Source: Halomonas almeriensis
GTDB lineage: Bacteria; Pseudomonadota; Gammaproteobacteria; Pseudomonadales; Halomonadaceae
Assembly (NCBI RefSeq): GCF_030409235.1
Contig: NZ_JAUFPO010000006.1
Span: 475,447-539,446, forward strand
Direction: 5' to 3'
DNA length: 64,000 nt
Part shown: positions 1 to 9,365 of the stretch, one piece after another
How positions within the stretch are numbered: position 1 is the first letter of the stretch
Layout: each line of letters opens with the position of its first letter
Program-made: the position numbers and the translations under genes
The notes under the pieces: model-generated
The model's database searches: none
Seen by the model: only the letters and a program-made list of their open reading frames with translations
Told to the model about the DNA's origin: nothing

Positions 1-51
1 GCCGCCACCGATGACATAGAGGTCCAGAAGATCTTCCCTGGTAGAATGCAT
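1..51 (-). CDS. glpD: Glycerol-3-phosphate dehydrogenase, N-terminal fragment cut by window edge
   Basis: Only the first 17 codons lie in the window; they read MHSTREDLLDLYVIGGG on the minus strand. The DLYVIGGG stretch is the start of the FAD-binding Rossmann fold of aerobic, membrane-associated GlpD, which oxidises glycerol-3-phosphate to dihydroxyacetone phosphate. A GGAG ribosome site sits 8 nt before the ATG. The gene lies downstream of glpR on the same strand, and the gap between them (52-218) holds two GlpR-like boxes over a probable promoter. A second, complete glpD is at 17344. The family call rests on a short stretch plus context. Confidence 0.75.
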   Translation of the reverse strand, partial: MHSTREDLLDLYVIGGG

Positions 52-100
52 CGTGCAAGCTCCGACCGGGGCTTTGCCCAGGTTCGCGGGTTGAGAATCA

Positions 101-139
101 ATGTTTGAATTCGAAAGTATAATAATCGAAAACGAACAT
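101..139 (-). promoter_or_regulatory. GlpR-like operator pair and promoter before glpD
   Basis: ATGTTTGAATTCGAAA (101-116) and TCGAAAACGAACAT (126-139) resemble the known E. coli GlpR site ATGTTCGATAACGAACAT. On the minus strand they flank a TATACT -10 element, with TTGATG about 15 nt upstream, so a bound repressor would block RNA polymerase. The role is inferred from similarity and from repetition of the same motif before glpK and glpS. Confidence 0.6.
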
Positions 140-218
140 CAAGGTCCGCAGAGGTCACCGGTCGCGGTATGGCCGAGCGGGGCAGGAGCGAAGCGGAAAT
201 GGGGTGCCTGTCGTGGCG

Positions 219-977
219 TCAAGCCAGGAACAGCTTGACCTCATGCTGAGCCAAGAGTTGCTGAATGCTCTCCGAGGGTGTGCGATCGGTAAAGAGAGCG
301 TCCAGCTGCGATAGATTGCCCTGACGTACCACGGGGTTGCGCTGGAACTTGGAGTGGTCGGCGGCCAGGAAGACCTGGCGGGAGTTGTGGATGATGGCCT
401 GCGCCACCCGGACCTCCTGATAGTCGAATTCCAGGAGTGAGCCGTCTTCATCGATACCGCTGATGCCGATGATGCCGACATCCACCTTGAACTGGTTGAT
501 GAAGTCGATGGTCGCTTCGCCGATGATGCCGCCATCCCGGGAGCGGATCTGACCGCCGGCGATGATCACGTTGAAGTCTTCCTTGTGCTGCAGGATCGCG
601 GCGACATTGAGATTGTTGGTGATGATCTCGAGCCCGCGGTGGTCGAGCAGGGCTTCGGCGATGACCTCGTTGCTGGTGCCGATGTTGATGAAAAGCGAGG
701 CATGATCCGGAATCTGATGGGCCAGTAGCGCGGCGATGCGCTGCTTGGCCTCGAGGTTGAGTGTCTTGCGTGTGGCGTATGCCGTGTTGACGGTGCTCGA
801 CTCCATGCCGGCACCGCCATGGACGCGTCGGATATGGCCCTCGGCGGACAACTGATTGAGGTCGCGGCGAATGGTCTGAGGGGTAACCGCAAAGTGCTCG
901 GTGAGCTGCTCGATGCTGGCATAGCCCTGGCGTCCCACCAGCTCGAGAATGCTGGCCTGACGTTGTTGTTGATTCAT
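219..977 (-). CDS. glpR: DeoR-family transcriptional repressor GlpR
   Basis: This 252-residue DeoR-family repressor starts [14 protein letters not shown]. The N-terminal winged helix-turn-helix (about residues 6-57) contains the family signature around [14 protein letters not shown]. The C-terminal DeoRC sensor domain (about 75-230) would bind glycerol-3-phosphate in a GlpR. Length is normal for the family. Location between glpD and divergent glpK, and the repeated GlpR-like boxes before glpD, glpK and glpS, support assignment as the glycerol repressor rather than another DeoR sugar regulator. It probably has its own promoter in 978-1212, facing that of glpK. Confidence 0.9.
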   Translation of the reverse strand: MNQQQRQASILELVGRQGYASIEQLTEHFAVTPQTIRRDLNQLSAEGHIRRVHGGAGMESSTVNTAYATRKTLNLEAKQRIAALLAHQIPDHASLFINIGTSNEVIAEALLDHRGLEIITNNLNVAAILQHKEDFNVIIAGGQIRSRDGGIIGEATIDFINQFKVDVGIIGISGIDEDGSLLEFDYQEVRVAQAIIHNSRQVFLAADHSKFQRNPVVRQGNLSQLDALFTDRTPSESIQQLLAQHEVKLFLA

Positions 978-1114
978 GGCGGCTCCTTTGCCATCGATTT
1001 TACGATATCGGCGGGGACAATGCAGCGCGGCCCGGTATGCGGCGAAGGTCTTAGTCGCCGAAGGCCAATGCGAATTGAGCAGTGGGCTGCTGTGGAGTAG
1101 TCTTTGTGATCATA

Positions 1115-1142
1115 AACGAACATTTTCGTTGGAAAACGAAAT
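1115..1142 (+). promoter_or_regulatory. GlpR-like operator before glpK
   Basis: AACGAACATT (1115-1124) equals a half-site of the E. coli GlpR operator. It overlaps an inverted repeat of ATTTTCGTT and AACGAAAT halves (1122-1142). The element lies about 70 nt before the glpK start and also within the glpR upstream region, so it may control both. Assigned by motif similarity only. Confidence 0.6.
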
Positions 1143-1212
1143 TGCGCGACGATTCATGCGACGTACGACAATCCGGCCCTTTGGCCGCTGTCCATAACAA
1201 CAGGATGCTTGC

Positions 1213-2721
1213 ATGGCCTCTTATCTGCTCGCCATAGACCAAGGTACCACCAGCTCGCGTGCCATTGTATTCAACCAGGAAGGTAGCGTGGTGGTAACCG
1301 CGCAACGGGAATTCGAACAGCATTATCCCCGGGATGGCTGGATCGAACATGACCCCGAGGCCATCTGGGAGACGGTGGTCGCCACCTGTCGGGAAGCCGT
1401 CGAGCGTCTGGACGGTGACGTCGAACTGATCGACGGGATCGGCATTACCAATCAGCGGGAAACCACCCTGGTCTGGGACCGCGAGACCGGTGAGCCCCTC
1501 TACAATGCCATTGTCTGGCAGGATCGGCGGACCGCCGATGCATGCGAAAAGCTGCGCACCGCCGGCCATGGCGAGATGCTCCAGGCCAGAAGCGGTCTGT
1601 TGATTGACCCGTATTTCTCCGCCAGCAAGATCGCCTGGATCCTGGATGAAGTCCCCGGTGCCCGTGAGCGGGGGGAGCGCGGCGAACTGGCCTTCGGCAC
1701 CGTGGATACCTTTCTGATCTGGCGGCTGACCGGGGGCAGGGTTCATGCCACCGATGCCACCAATGCCTCGCGCACTGCGCTGTTCAATATCCACGAGCAG
1801 TGCTGGGACGCTGAGCTGCTGGAGCTCTTCGGCATTCCCGAGGCCATGTTGCCGGAGGTCCTGGACTCCAGCGATGACTTTGGCACGACCGAGGCGGAAT
1901 GGCTCGGCGCCGAACTGCCGATTGCCGGAGTGGCCGGTGATCAGCAGGCTGCCCTGGTCGGCCAGGCATGCTTCAGCCCGGGAATGGGCAAGAGTACCTA
2001 TGGCACCGGCTGCTTCATGATCGTCAATACCGGCGAAGAAGCCGGGGTCTCGCGAAATCGACTCCTGACCACCGTGGGCTATCGCCTCAATGGCGTCACG
2101 ACCTATGCCATGGAAGGCAGCATCTTTGTCGCCGGTGCCACCGTGCAATGGCTGCGTGACGGTCTTCAGCTGTTCGCCGATGCCGCCGAAACCGAGGCGC
2201 TGGCCAGCAAGACACGGCGTGGTCACAGTGTTTATCTGGTGCCGGCCTTTACCGGACTGGGGGCGCCACACTGGGACCCCAAGGCGCGGGGTGCTATTCT
2301 CGGGCTGACGCGTGATACCGGCATCGCCGAGATTGTCGCCGCCGGTTTGCAGGCGGTCTGCTACCAGACCCGTGACCTTCAGGTGTGCATGAACGATGAC
2401 ATGAGCGTCGGTTCCAACACCCTCAGGGTCGACGGCGGCATGGTGGGTAACAACTGGGTCATGCAGTTTCTGGCCGACATGCTGGGGGTTCAGGTGGATC
2501 GTCCGACGGTGCTGGAAACCACGGCCCTGGGCGCGGCGTACCTGGCGGGACTGCGCCTCGGCTGGTACCGCGACCTGGACGACATCGCCGGGCTTTGGCG
2601 CTGTGAGCGAAGCTTTTATCCGGCCATGGAGGAGGAGGAACGCAGCCGCCTCTATGCCGGTTGGCTGGAAGCCGTCGACAGGGTGCGCACCAACCCCGAC
2701 GAGCATGACGCAAGTGCTTGA
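1213..2721 (+). CDS. glpK: Glycerol kinase
   Basis: This 502-residue FGGY-family kinase phosphorylates glycerol with ATP to glycerol-3-phosphate, the inducer of the regulon and substrate of GlpD. The ATP-binding start [17 protein letters not shown], the GLGAPHWDP segment and the C-terminal [16 protein letters not shown] motif are all visible, and length matches E. coli GlpK. The ATG follows an AGGA site 7 nt upstream. The gene is divergent from glpR with a GlpR-like operator between them. There is no glpF beside it; entry of glycerol is probably through the ABC importer at 11.2-17.2 kb. Confidence 0.97.
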   Translation: MASYLLAIDQGTTSSRAIVFNQEGSVVVTAQREFEQHYPRDGWIEHDPEAIWETVVATCREAVERLDGDVELIDGIGITNQRETTLVWDRETGEPLYNAIVWQDRRTADACEKLRTAGHGEMLQARSGLLIDPYFSASKIAWILDEVPGARERGERGELAFGTVDTFLIWRLTGGRVHATDATNASRTALFNIHEQCWDAELLELFGIPEAMLPEVLDSSDDFGTTEAEWLGAELPIAGVAGDQQAALVGQACFSPGMGKSTYGTGCFMIVNTGEEAGVSRNRLLTTVGYRLNGVTTYAMEGSIFVAGATVQWLRDGLQLFADAAETEALASKTRRGHSVYLVPAFTGLGAPHWDPKARGAILGLTRDTGIAEIVAAGLQAVCYQTRDLQVCMNDDMSVGSNTLRVDGGMVGNNWVMQFLADMLGVQVDRPTVLETTALGAAYLAGLRLGWYRDLDDIAGLWRCERSFYPAMEEEERSRLYAGWLEAVDRVRTNPDEHDASA

Positions 2722-2753
2722 TCTCGGGGACGTCGTCGGCATCAATGCAGGGG

Positions 2754-2781
2754 TTGCATTTCTACGCCGGATAGGTAGAAT
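2754..2781 (+). promoter_or_regulatory. Sigma70-type promoter for the tRNA-Val pair
   Basis: TTGCAT (2754-2759), a 16-nt spacer and TAGAAT (2776-2781) lie 35 nt before the first tRNA, as expected for a stable-RNA promoter. Assigned by motif and position. Confidence 0.55.
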
Positions 2782-2816
2782 ACGCATCCGTTGTCGCGGC
2801 GCCAGCCGCCGAATAC

Positions 2817-2893
2817 AGGACCATAGCTCAGTTGGTTAGAGCGCCACGTTGACATCGTGGAGGTCGGCGGTTCAAATCCGCCTGGTCCTACCA
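2817..2893 (+). tRNA. tRNA-Val (anticodon GAC)
   Basis: A 77-nt cloverleaf with encoded CCA. The acceptor stem pairs AGGACCA with TGGTCCT, the anticodon arm is CCACG-TTGACAT-CGTGG giving anticodon GAC, and the T-arm has the loop TTCAAAT. It is the first of two identical copies transcribed together. Confidence 0.96.
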
Positions 2894-2919
2894 AGCTGGC
2901 CGTGCCGACAATCCGACTC

Positions 2920-2996
2920 AGGACCATAGCTCAGTTGGTTAGAGCGCCACGTTGACATCGTGGAGGTCGGCGGTTCAAATCCGCCTGGTCCTACCA
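2920..2996 (+). tRNA. tRNA-Val (anticodon GAC), second identical copy
   Basis: Base-for-base identical over 77 nt to the copy at 2817, 26 nt downstream of it, with encoded CCA. It is followed at once by a rho-independent terminator, so the pair forms one transcript. Confidence 0.96.
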
Positions 2997-3002
2997 GATT
3001 GA

Positions 3003-3036
3003 AAAAAGCCCCGGAGCATCACGCTTCGGGGCTTTT
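3003..3036 (+). terminator. Rho-independent terminator of the tRNA-Val pair
   Basis: AAAAAGCCCCGGAGC pairs with GCTTCGGGGCTTTTT (one G-U pair) around a 5-nt loop and ends in a T-run. The A-run on the other flank makes it able to act in both directions. Confidence 0.85.
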
Positions 3037-3087
3037 TGTCTGCCTAGACGCCTTTCCTGATGTGGCGCGCTGACCGTTCAAGTGCGC

Positions 3088-3555
3088 CTAGTCGACGAAA
3101 GCCGCCAGCCGGCTGCGTGCCACGAACACGTCGACCAGCGCCTCGATGCCCGCCTGATCCTCCGCGGTGAAGCGGTCGACTTGCGGACTGTCGAGGTCCA
3201 GTACGCCCCACAATTGGTCGTCGACGACCACCGGAATGACCAGCTCGGCCCGGGAGGCAGCGTCGCAGGCGATATGATCGGCAATGGCGTGCACGTCATT
3301 GACACGCTGTGTCTGCCGGCTTCTGGCCGCGGCGCCACAGACGCCCTTGTCGAAGGGGATCGGGTGACAGGCCGGCTTGCCCTGGAAGGGGCCCAGATGC
3401 AACATGCCCGGCCGGCGCTGCAGGTAGAACCCCACCCAATTGAGATCAGGCAGCTCCTCAATGAGCAGCGCGCAGGTCTGGGCGCTATTGGTCAGCCAGT
3501 CGGGGGTATCCAGCAGGGCATCGAGCTGCCTGGACAGCAGAGCGTAGTCGGGCAT
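3088..3555 (-). CDS. msrC: Free methionine-(R)-sulfoxide reductase (GAF domain)
   Basis: This 155-residue single-GAF protein reduces free Met-R-sulfoxide, with thioredoxin as usual electron source, in the cytoplasm. The three family cysteines are present at C63 (GKPAC), C73 (GVCG) and C97 (IACD); their spacing of 10 and 24 residues equals that of E. coli fRMsr C84, C94 and C118, where the last is catalytic. NWVGFYL and LGPFQGK are further family motifs. It follows metQ on the same strand, separated by hairpins, so a link to methionine supply is plausible. Confidence 0.92.
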   Translation of the reverse strand: MPDYALLSRQLDALLDTPDWLTNSAQTCALLIEELPDLNWVGFYLQRRPGMLHLGPFQGKPACHPIPFDKGVCGAAARSRQTQRVNDVHAIADHIACDAASRAELVIPVVVDDQLWGVLDLDSPQVDRFTAEDQAGIEALVDVFVARSRLAAFVD

Positions 3556-3579
3556 GATGTTGCGTTCCTTTGAAAATTT

Positions 3580-3627
3580 GAGGCCGGCACTCTGGCCGGC
3601 CTCCGTTACCCGGCCATCCGGGGTAAC
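3580..3627 (-). terminator. Two hairpins after metQ, probable terminator region
   Basis: GAGGCCGGC (3580-3588) pairs with GCCGGCCTC (3595-3603), and GTTACCCGG (3605-3613) pairs with CCGGGGTAAC (3618-3627) with one bulge. Read on the minus strand the second-met hairpin is followed by AAATTTTC, a weak U-tract, so termination after metQ may be partial. Confidence 0.5.
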
Positions 3628-3639
3628 GCGATATTCGAC

Positions 3640-4428
3640 TTACTTCCAGCCGGGCACGGCCTGGGCACCAAAGAGCTCCTCGGCCTTGGCTTCGACCGCA
3701 TCACTCTGATAGGCGTCGACCAGCTGCTGAATGGTTTCCTTGTCTTCATCGCCGCCACGCACGGCAATGATGTTGACGTAGGGTGACTCCGGACCTTCCT
3801 TGATCAGCGCATCATCCAGGGTCAGGCCGGCGGGCTGGGCAAAGGTGTTGTTGATGAAGGCCATGTCGACGTCGGGCAGCACGCGCGGCAATTGGGCGGC
3901 CTCGATCTCGCGAAACTCGAAGTCGTGCGGGTTCTCGACAATGTTGAGCGGCGTGGCTTCGAGGTTGCTCGGGTCGTCCAGGGTGATCAGGCCTTCGTTG
4001 TGCATCAGGATCAGCGAACGGCCTTCATTGGATGGGTCGTTGGGCAGGGCGATAGTGGCTCCGTCGGGCAGTGCCGCGATGCTGTCGTATTGCTCGGAAT
4101 AGGCACCGATCGGATAGACGAAAGTGCGCCCGGCAATAGCGAAGTCGTAGCCGCGGTCCTCGACCATGGACTGCATGTAGGGTTCATGCTGGTAGGCATT
4201 GGCATCCAGGCTGCCATCGGCCAGGGCCGCGTTGGGCGTGACATAATCGGTGAACTCGGTGATCTCGATATCCAGGCCGTGATCGCGTTCGGCGATGTCG
4301 GCAGCGACCTGCATGACCTCGGTTTCCGGACCCGCCACGGTACCGACCTTGAGGGTAGAGTCTTCGGCATGGGCCTGTCCGATGACTAGGGCGGAAGCGG
4401 CAAGGCCGCCGATCAGTATATGACGCAT
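3640..4428 (-). CDS. metQ: D/L-methionine ABC transporter substrate-binding protein MetQ
   Basis: This 262-residue NlpA/MetQ-family periplasmic protein binds methionine for the MetNI importer. It has a cleavable signal peptide ending AHA before EDSTLKVG. Family motifs include PNAALADGSLDANAYQHEPY and the ligand-lobe segment around ALPNDPSNEGR. Unlike E. coli MetQ there is no lipobox cysteine, so it is probably soluble in the periplasm. It is the last gene of metNIQ, 99 nt after metI; that AT-rich gap could hold an internal promoter. Confidence 0.93.
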   Translation of the reverse strand: MRHILIGGLAASALVIGQAHAEDSTLKVGTVAGPETEVMQVAADIAERDHGLDIEITEFTDYVTPNAALADGSLDANAYQHEPYMQSMVEDRGYDFAIAGRTFVYPIGAYSEQYDSIAALPDGATIALPNDPSNEGRSLILMHNEGLITLDDPSNLEATPLNIVENPHDFEFREIEAAQLPRVLPDVDMAFINNTFAQPAGLTLDDALIKEGPESPYVNIIAVRGGDEDKETIQQLVDAYQSDAVEAKAEELFGAQAVPGWK

Positions 4429-4527
4429 GACAGTGTCTCCTTGATGAAATGGGGATAACGGCTGACTATCATATTGGAATAACCAGGGTATGTGTAATTC
4501 ATTTTAGTTATTGATAGATGGTTCCGC

Positions 4528-5181
4528 TCACTTGTGGTCACTCTTGCGCACCAGGTAATCGCCGAGGCTCTGGAAGCCCTGTACCATCACGACCAGGATG
4601 GCCACGGTGATCAGCATGATGGTCGGGTTGAAGCGGTTGTAACCGTAGCGGATGCCCAGGTCGCCGAGGCCGCCCCCACCGACGGCGCCGGCCATGGCCG
4701 AGTAGCTGACCAGGGTGACGATGGTCACGGTCAGAGCGGTAAAGATGCCGCCTCGGGCCTCGGGCAACAGTACCCGGGAGATGATCTGCCACGGGGTGGC
4801 CCCCATCGACTGGGCGGCTTCGACCAGCCCCGGGGGAACCTCGTTCAGGGCGCCCTCGACCAGCCTGGCAATGAAGGGTATGGCGGCAATCGTCAGTGGC
4901 ACCACGGCGGCATTGGTGCCGATGGACGAGCCGACCAGCATGCGTGTGAAGGGAATGATGGCCACCATCAGGATGATGAAGGGGACCGAGCGACCGATAT
5001 TGGTCATGATGCCAAGCGCGCTGTTGAGCATCGGCTGGGCCAGTATCTGCCGGGGGCGGGTGACATACAGCATGACCCCCAGGGGGATGCCGAGTGCGGC
5101 GGCGATAAGCCCGGACACGGCGACCATGTAGAGCGTGTCCAGGGTGGCTTCGAGAATGAGGTTAAGCATCGCGCTGGACAT
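4528..5181 (-). CDS. metI: Methionine ABC transporter permease MetI
   Basis: This BPD-type permease of about 217 residues has around five membrane segments. The EAA loop lies near residues 130-150 (VEAAQSMGATPWQIISRVLLPEA). The start MSSAMLNLI at 5181 is chosen because GGAGG lies 9 nt upstream; a longer reading frame to 5208 lacks support. The 5' end overlaps the end of metN by about 20 nt, so the two are translationally coupled. Confidence 0.94.
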   Translation of the reverse strand: MSSAMLNLILEATLDTLYMVAVSGLIAAALGIPLGVMLYVTRPRQILAQPMLNSALGIMTNIGRSVPFIILMVAIIPFTRMLVGSSIGTNAAVVPLTIAAIPFIARLVEGALNEVPPGLVEAAQSMGATPWQIISRVLLPEARGGIFTALTVTIVTLVSYSAMAGAVGGGGLGDLGIRYGYNRFNPTIMLITVAILVVMVQGFQSLGDYLVRKSDHK

Positions 5182-6220
5182 AGCCAAGCACCTCCACTTG
5201 CAGATCATGGTCGTTCAGATAGGTCAGGGCTCGCCGGGTATCCTCGACGTCGCCCATCAGCTCGGCGATCATCAGCCCCAGGGTGCGGTCCTGAATCGAC
5301 TCCACCTTGGCCTGGAGGATGCTGACATCCACGCCGCAATCGCGGGCCAGTCGGGACACCAGCGGGGTCGATACCGCATCGCCGGAAAAGGTCAGACGCA
5401 CCACGGGATGACTGTGCTCGCCGGGCTGGTCCTCGAGCCGCTGAACGAGGGCGTCGGGTGGCTCCAGTTCGAGGAAGTCGTTGAGAAAATCACGGCCGAG
5501 CTGGGTGGTCGGCGCCGTGAAGAAGTCCCCGACGTCGGCGGCCTCGACCAGCTCGCCCCCGGATATCAGGCTGACGCGATGGCAGATCGACTTGACGACC
5601 TCCATCTCATGGGTGATCAGCAGGATGGTCAGGCCCAGCTTGCGGTTGATGTCGCGCAGCAGCTCGAGGATGGCGCCGGTGGTGTGCGGGTCGAGGGCCG
5701 AGGTGGCCTCGTCGCACAGCAACACCCTGGGGCGGCTGGCCAGTGCCCGGGCGATGGCGACCCGCTGTTTCTGCCCGCCGGATAGCTGGGCGGGATATTG
5801 GCGCGCCTTGTCATCCAGCCCCACCAGGTCCAGTAAGGGCGTGACCCGCTCGCGGATCTCTCGCCGCGACACACCCATCAACTTCAGCGGTAGGGCGACA
5901 TTGTCGAACACGGTGCGCGAGGTCAGCAGATTGAAGTGCTGAAAGATCATGCCGATACGGTGGCGCGCCTGATTGAGCTCATCTCTCGACAATCCGGTGA
6001 GTTCCTGACCGTCCACGCTGACCGTGCCGGTGGTAGGGCGCTCGAGGAGATTGACGCAGCGAATCAGCGTCGATTTGCCGGCGCCGGAGAGCCCGATCAC
6101 GCCATGGATCTGCCCCTGCGGTACATGCAGGTCGACCGGCTTGAGGGCTTTCACTGCCCGGGCGTTGCGGCGCTGGCTCGTGGGGTAGTACGTCTTGGAA
6201 ACGTTGTGCAGTCGAATCAT
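5162..6220 (-). CDS. metN: Methionine ABC transporter ATP-binding protein MetN
   Basis: This ATPase of 352 residues energises methionine import. Walker A is GLSGAGKST, the signature is LSGGQKQR and Walker B ends LLCDEATSALD, with the switch His in LLITHEMEV. The C-terminal NIL domain (about residues 270-350), which in E. coli MetN binds methionine and inhibits transport, is present. I start at MIRLHNVSKTYY; the frame stays open 32 codons further up but that part looks non-coding. First gene of metN-metI-metQ. Confidence 0.95.
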   Translation of the reverse strand: MIRLHNVSKTYYPTSQRRNARAVKALKPVDLHVPQGQIHGVIGLSGAGKSTLIRCVNLLERPTTGTVSVDGQELTGLSRDELNQARHRIGMIFQHFNLLTSRTVFDNVALPLKLMGVSRREIRERVTPLLDLVGLDDKARQYPAQLSGGQKQRVAIARALASRPRVLLCDEATSALDPHTTGAILELLRDINRKLGLTILLITHEMEVVKSICHRVSLISGGELVEAADVGDFFTAPTTQLGRDFLNDFLELEPPDALVQRLEDQPGEHSHPVVRLTFSGDAVSTPLVSRLARDCGVDVSILQAKVESIQDRTLGLMIAELMGDVEDTRRALTYLNDHDLQVEVLGYVQRDA

Positions 6221-6707
6221 CTGGGCCACCGAGGGTGGCGCCGCTGATCCCGGTGCGGGCAGGCAGGGCGGGGCGAGTAGAGCGCCCCGGGGCAGGCGGT
6301 CAGCAACACAGCTCACCCTTTTAGCTGCATTTCACGCCGCGACGTCTGGCCTCTGCGGCGCTGGCGCCCGCAATCCGGGGTCAAATCGGCGCCTGCGAAA
6401 TGTAGCGCGATACCCTATGGCGCCCGGCGTGGTATGTCAAACCGCGAGGGCCTTGCTTCATTCCAGTGTCCCGGGTGAGCAGTGGAAAACCCGGATATTG
6501 ACCTCGGGCAGATAAAACGGGGCAAGCGGGTCCCGCCTTCCCTTGCCCGCTCGGCCGGCTCCGCGGGCCGGAGGCGCCAGCGTGGACGCCGGAGGAGGCG
6601 TTGCATAGACTATCGGTTCGCGTTGTCGTCGGCCGGGGAGCGCAGGCTCGCCCATGGCCGCATGGCGCCCATGCCGTCGGCAGTCATTCCACCAGCGGGG
6701 AAGCATC
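6221..6707. other. Divergent control region between metN and ribE
   Basis: 487 bp without a convincing gene. It holds strong GC-rich hairpins, notably GGGCAAG (6520-6526) with CTTGCCC (6542-6548) enclosing an inner CGGG/CCCG pair, and further pairs up to about 6600 on the ribE side. I could not fit a known riboswitch. Promoters for both neighbouring genes must lie here but no clear -35/-10 pair stands out. Confidence 0.5.
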
Positions 6708-7337
6708 ATGTTCACGGGAATTGTTCAGGGCACCGCCGAGGTCGTGGCCATCAGCGAGGCAGAGGACTTTCGCAGCCATGTCCTTCGTTTGTCGGAACCT
6801 CTGCGCGCCGGACTCGAGATCGGTGCCTCGGTGTCGCATAACGGCGTATGCCTGACGGTCACCGCCATCGACGGCGAGCGGGTCAGTTTCGATCTGATGC
6901 GCGAGACGCTCAAGGTCACCAACCTGGGCGCTTTGCAGGTCGGCGATCGGGTCAATGTCGAGCGGGCCGCGCGGTTTGGTGACGAGATCGGTGGGCACGC
7001 CATGTCGGGGCATGTCATGGGCATGGCGCAGATCGTGGACATCGAGAGTTCGCCCAACAACCGGCGTATCTGGTTTTTGCCACCCCAAGAGCTGGCGCGC
7101 TTTCTCTTCGATAAGGGGTACATCGGTGTCGACGGCACCAGCCTGACTATCGGCCGTGTCGAGAGCGACCCGGAAGTCGGCGCGGTGCGTTTCTGTGTCG
7201 ACCTGATACCGGAGACGTTGGCACGCACGGTGATCGCCGAGCGAGTGGTGGGCGAGCTGGTGAACCTGGAGATCGACCCTCAGACCCAGGCCATCGTCGA
7301 AACGGTTGAGCGGGTGCTGGCCGGGCGTGGGCACTGA
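6708..7337 (+). CDS. ribE: Riboflavin synthase, alpha subunit
   Basis: This 209-residue enzyme dismutates two 6,7-dimethyl-8-ribityllumazines to riboflavin. It has the two internal lumazine-binding repeats: MFTGIVQGTAEV at the start, and GHAMSGHVMGMAQIVDI opening the second at about residue 98. The MFTGIV start is invariant in the family, so the 18 extra upstream codons are rejected. It stands alone rather than in a rib operon. Length is normal. Confidence 0.95.
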   Translation: MFTGIVQGTAEVVAISEAEDFRSHVLRLSEPLRAGLEIGASVSHNGVCLTVTAIDGERVSFDLMRETLKVTNLGALQVGDRVNVERAARFGDEIGGHAMSGHVMGMAQIVDIESSPNNRRIWFLPPQELARFLFDKGYIGVDGTSLTIGRVESDPEVGAVRFCVDLIPETLARTVIAERVVGELVNLEIDPQTQAIVETVERVLAGRGH

Positions 7338-7448
7338 GGGGCCCGGACGGGCGTCTCGCAAGATGCGGCACCATCCGCTATCATGTCGCGTTTTCTTGCT
7401 CCCGGACTCCAGCTATCGCCGGTACAGCCGGCGTAAAGGACACGACTG

Positions 7449-8753
7449 ATGCTCAAACGCAGGATCGACAACCATTTCAAGCTCGCCGAGCACGGCACCA
7501 CGATCAGGACGGAAGTGATCGCGGGTATCACCACCTTCCTGACCATGGCGTATATCATCTTCGTCAACCCGAGCATTCTCTCGGAGTCCGGCATGGATTA
7601 TGGTGCGGTTTTCGTGGCGACCTGCCTGGCCTCGGCGCTTGGCTGTCTGATCATGGGGCTCTGGGCCAACTATCCGATTGCGCTGGCGCCCGGCATGGGG
7701 CTCAATGCTTTCTTTACCTATGGCGTGGTCATGGGCATGGGATATAGCTGGGAAGCCGCGCTTGGGGCGGTCTTCCTGTCCGGTCTGACCTTCTTCCTGC
7801 TCAGCATCTTTCGCATCCGCGAGTGGATTATCAACTCGATTCCCATGTCCTTGCGCCTGGGAATCGCGGCGGGTATCGGGCTTTTTCTGGCGATGATTGC
7901 CCTGAAGAACGCCGGTGTTGTCGTGGCCAACGAGGCGACCTTCGTGACCCTTGGCGATCTGACCGAGCCCTCGGCTCTCTATGCCTTGCTGGGTTTTTTC
8001 GTGATCACGGCGCTGGCCCATCTGCGGGTCACCGGCGCGGTGATGATCGGTATTCTCGGCGTGACAATCATCGCCATCCTGCTTGGCCACAATGAATTCG
8101 GCGGTATCATGTCCATGCCGCCGGCGATTGCGCCGACCTTCATGGCCATGGACCTGATGGGCGCGCTGGATGTGGCGATGCTCAGCGTGGTCTTTGCCTT
8201 CCTGTTCGTCGATCTGTTCGATACCTCGGGCACATTGATCGGTGTGGCGCATCGCGGCGGACTGCTCGACGAGCGGGGTCGGTTACCGCGTATCGGCAGG
8301 GCCATGATGGCCGACAGCTCGGCTTCCATGGCCGGTGCCGCCTTGGGCACCTCGACCACCACCAGCTACATCGAGTCGACCGCGGGCATTGTCTCGGGTG
8401 GTCGGACCGGCCTGACCGCTGTGGTGGTGGCATTGCTCTTTCTGGTCAGCCTCTTCTTCGCGCCGCTGGCGGGTTCGATTCCTGCCTATGCAACGGCCGG
8501 GGCTCTGCTCTATGTGGCCGTACTGATGGCTGGTAGTCTGGCCCATGCCGACTGGGAGGACGCCACGGAAGCTGCACCGGTGCTGATCGCCGCGCTGGCC
8601 ATGCCCCTGACCTTCTCGATCGCCGAAGGCATCGCCCTGGGCTTCATCAGCTTCGTGGCAATCAAAGCCCTGGCAGGACGTTTTCACGACCTGAACCCGG
8701 CTGTGGTCATTCTGGCGCTGGTGTTTGCCGCCAAGTTCCTGTTCCTCGACTGA
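7449..8753 (+). CDS. NCS2/AzgA-type purine permease (guanine/hypoxanthine or adenine)
   Basis: This 434-residue inner-membrane nucleobase transporter of the AzgA subfamily has roughly 12-14 hydrophobic segments. Family motifs include [20 protein letters not shown] near the N-terminus, [24 protein letters not shown] and the [15 protein letters not shown] segment. It sits 22 bp before apt, so purine bases taken up can be salvaged at once. E. coli relatives split into guanine/hypoxanthine and adenine types; pairing with apt hints at adenine, but the sequence alone does not decide it. Confidence 0.9.
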   Translation: MLKRRIDNHFKLAEHGTTIRTEVIAGITTFLTMAYIIFVNPSILSESGMDYGAVFVATCLASALGCLIMGLWANYPIALAPGMGLNAFFTYGVVMGMGYSWEAALGAVFLSGLTFFLLSIFRIREWIINSIPMSLRLGIAAGIGLFLAMIALKNAGVVVANEATFVTLGDLTEPSALYALLGFFVITALAHLRVTGAVMIGILGVTIIAILLGHNEFGGIMSMPPAIAPTFMAMDLMGALDVAMLSVVFAFLFVDLFDTSGTLIGVAHRGGLLDERGRLPRIGRAMMADSSASMAGAALGTSTTTSYIESTAGIVSGGRTGLTAVVVALLFLVSLFFAPLAGSIPAYATAGALLYVAVLMAGSLAHADWEDATEAAPVLIAALAMPLTFSIAEGIALGFISFVAIKALAGRFHDLNPAVVILALVFAAKFLFLD

Positions 8754-8775
8754 CATTTACCGACTGAGATTCGTG

Positions 8776-9321
8776 ATGAGCATCTACGGCGACTATATCA
8801 AGTCTGTGGTTCGTACCGTTCCCGACTGGCCACAGGAAGGGGTCAACTTTCGCGACATCACGCCCCTTTTGCAGAACAGTGCGGCGTTCCGCAAGCTGAT
8901 CGACAGCTTCGTGCACCGTTATCAGGAGATGGAGCTCGACGCCATTGCCGCCATCGACGCCCGCGGCTTCATCATCGGGGCGCCTCTGGCCTATGAGTTG
9001 GGCTGCAGTTTCGTGCCGGTGCGCAAGAAGGGCAAGCTACCGTTCCAGACCATCAGCGAGACTTACACCCTGGAATACGGAGAGGCGGAAGTGGAGTTGC
9101 ACGCCGATGCTTTCCGTGAGGGAGATCGCATTCTGCTGGTCGATGACCTGATTGCGACCGGTGGCACCATGCTTGCGGCGGCCAAGCTGATCACGCGCAG
9201 TGGGGGGCTGGTGGTCGAGACCTCGACTATCGTCGATCTGCCCGACCTGGGCGGTGGGCAGCTGATTCGTGATGCCGGGTACAGCGTCTTTGCGGTCTGC
9301 TCGTTCACCGAGGACGAGTGA
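8776..9321 (+). CDS. apt: Adenine phosphoribosyltransferase
   Basis: This 181-residue enzyme makes AMP from adenine and PRPP. It shows the [20 protein letters not shown] N-terminus ([17 protein letters not shown]) and the PRPP-binding loop [17 protein letters not shown]. The start MSIYGDYIK is chosen over an in-frame upstream ATG inside the permease end. It probably shares a transcript with the permease at 7449. Confidence 0.96.
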   Translation: MSIYGDYIKSVVRTVPDWPQEGVNFRDITPLLQNSAAFRKLIDSFVHRYQEMELDAIAAIDARGFIIGAPLAYELGCSFVPVRKKGKLPFQTISETYTLEYGEAEVELHADAFREGDRILLVDDLIATGGTMLAAAKLITRSGGLVVETSTIVDLPDLGGGQLIRDAGYSVFAVCSFTEDE

Positions 9322-9365
9322 CGCCCGTGCGCTTCGGTCGATCCCTCGAGATTTAGGGGTGAGGC

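Noticed and set aside
1051..2787. A 578-codon open frame antisense to glpK
   Set aside because: Shadow of glycerol kinase; no domain and no ribosome site.
6341..6350. GACGTCTGG upstream of metN resembling half of a MetJ box
   Set aside because: MetJ needs at least two adjacent 8-bp boxes; only one partial copy is present.
6520..6640. GC-rich hairpins before ribE that might be an FMN riboswitch
   Set aside because: The conserved AGGGGCAGGGTGAAATTCC-type and CCGACCGGCGGT-type segments are absent.
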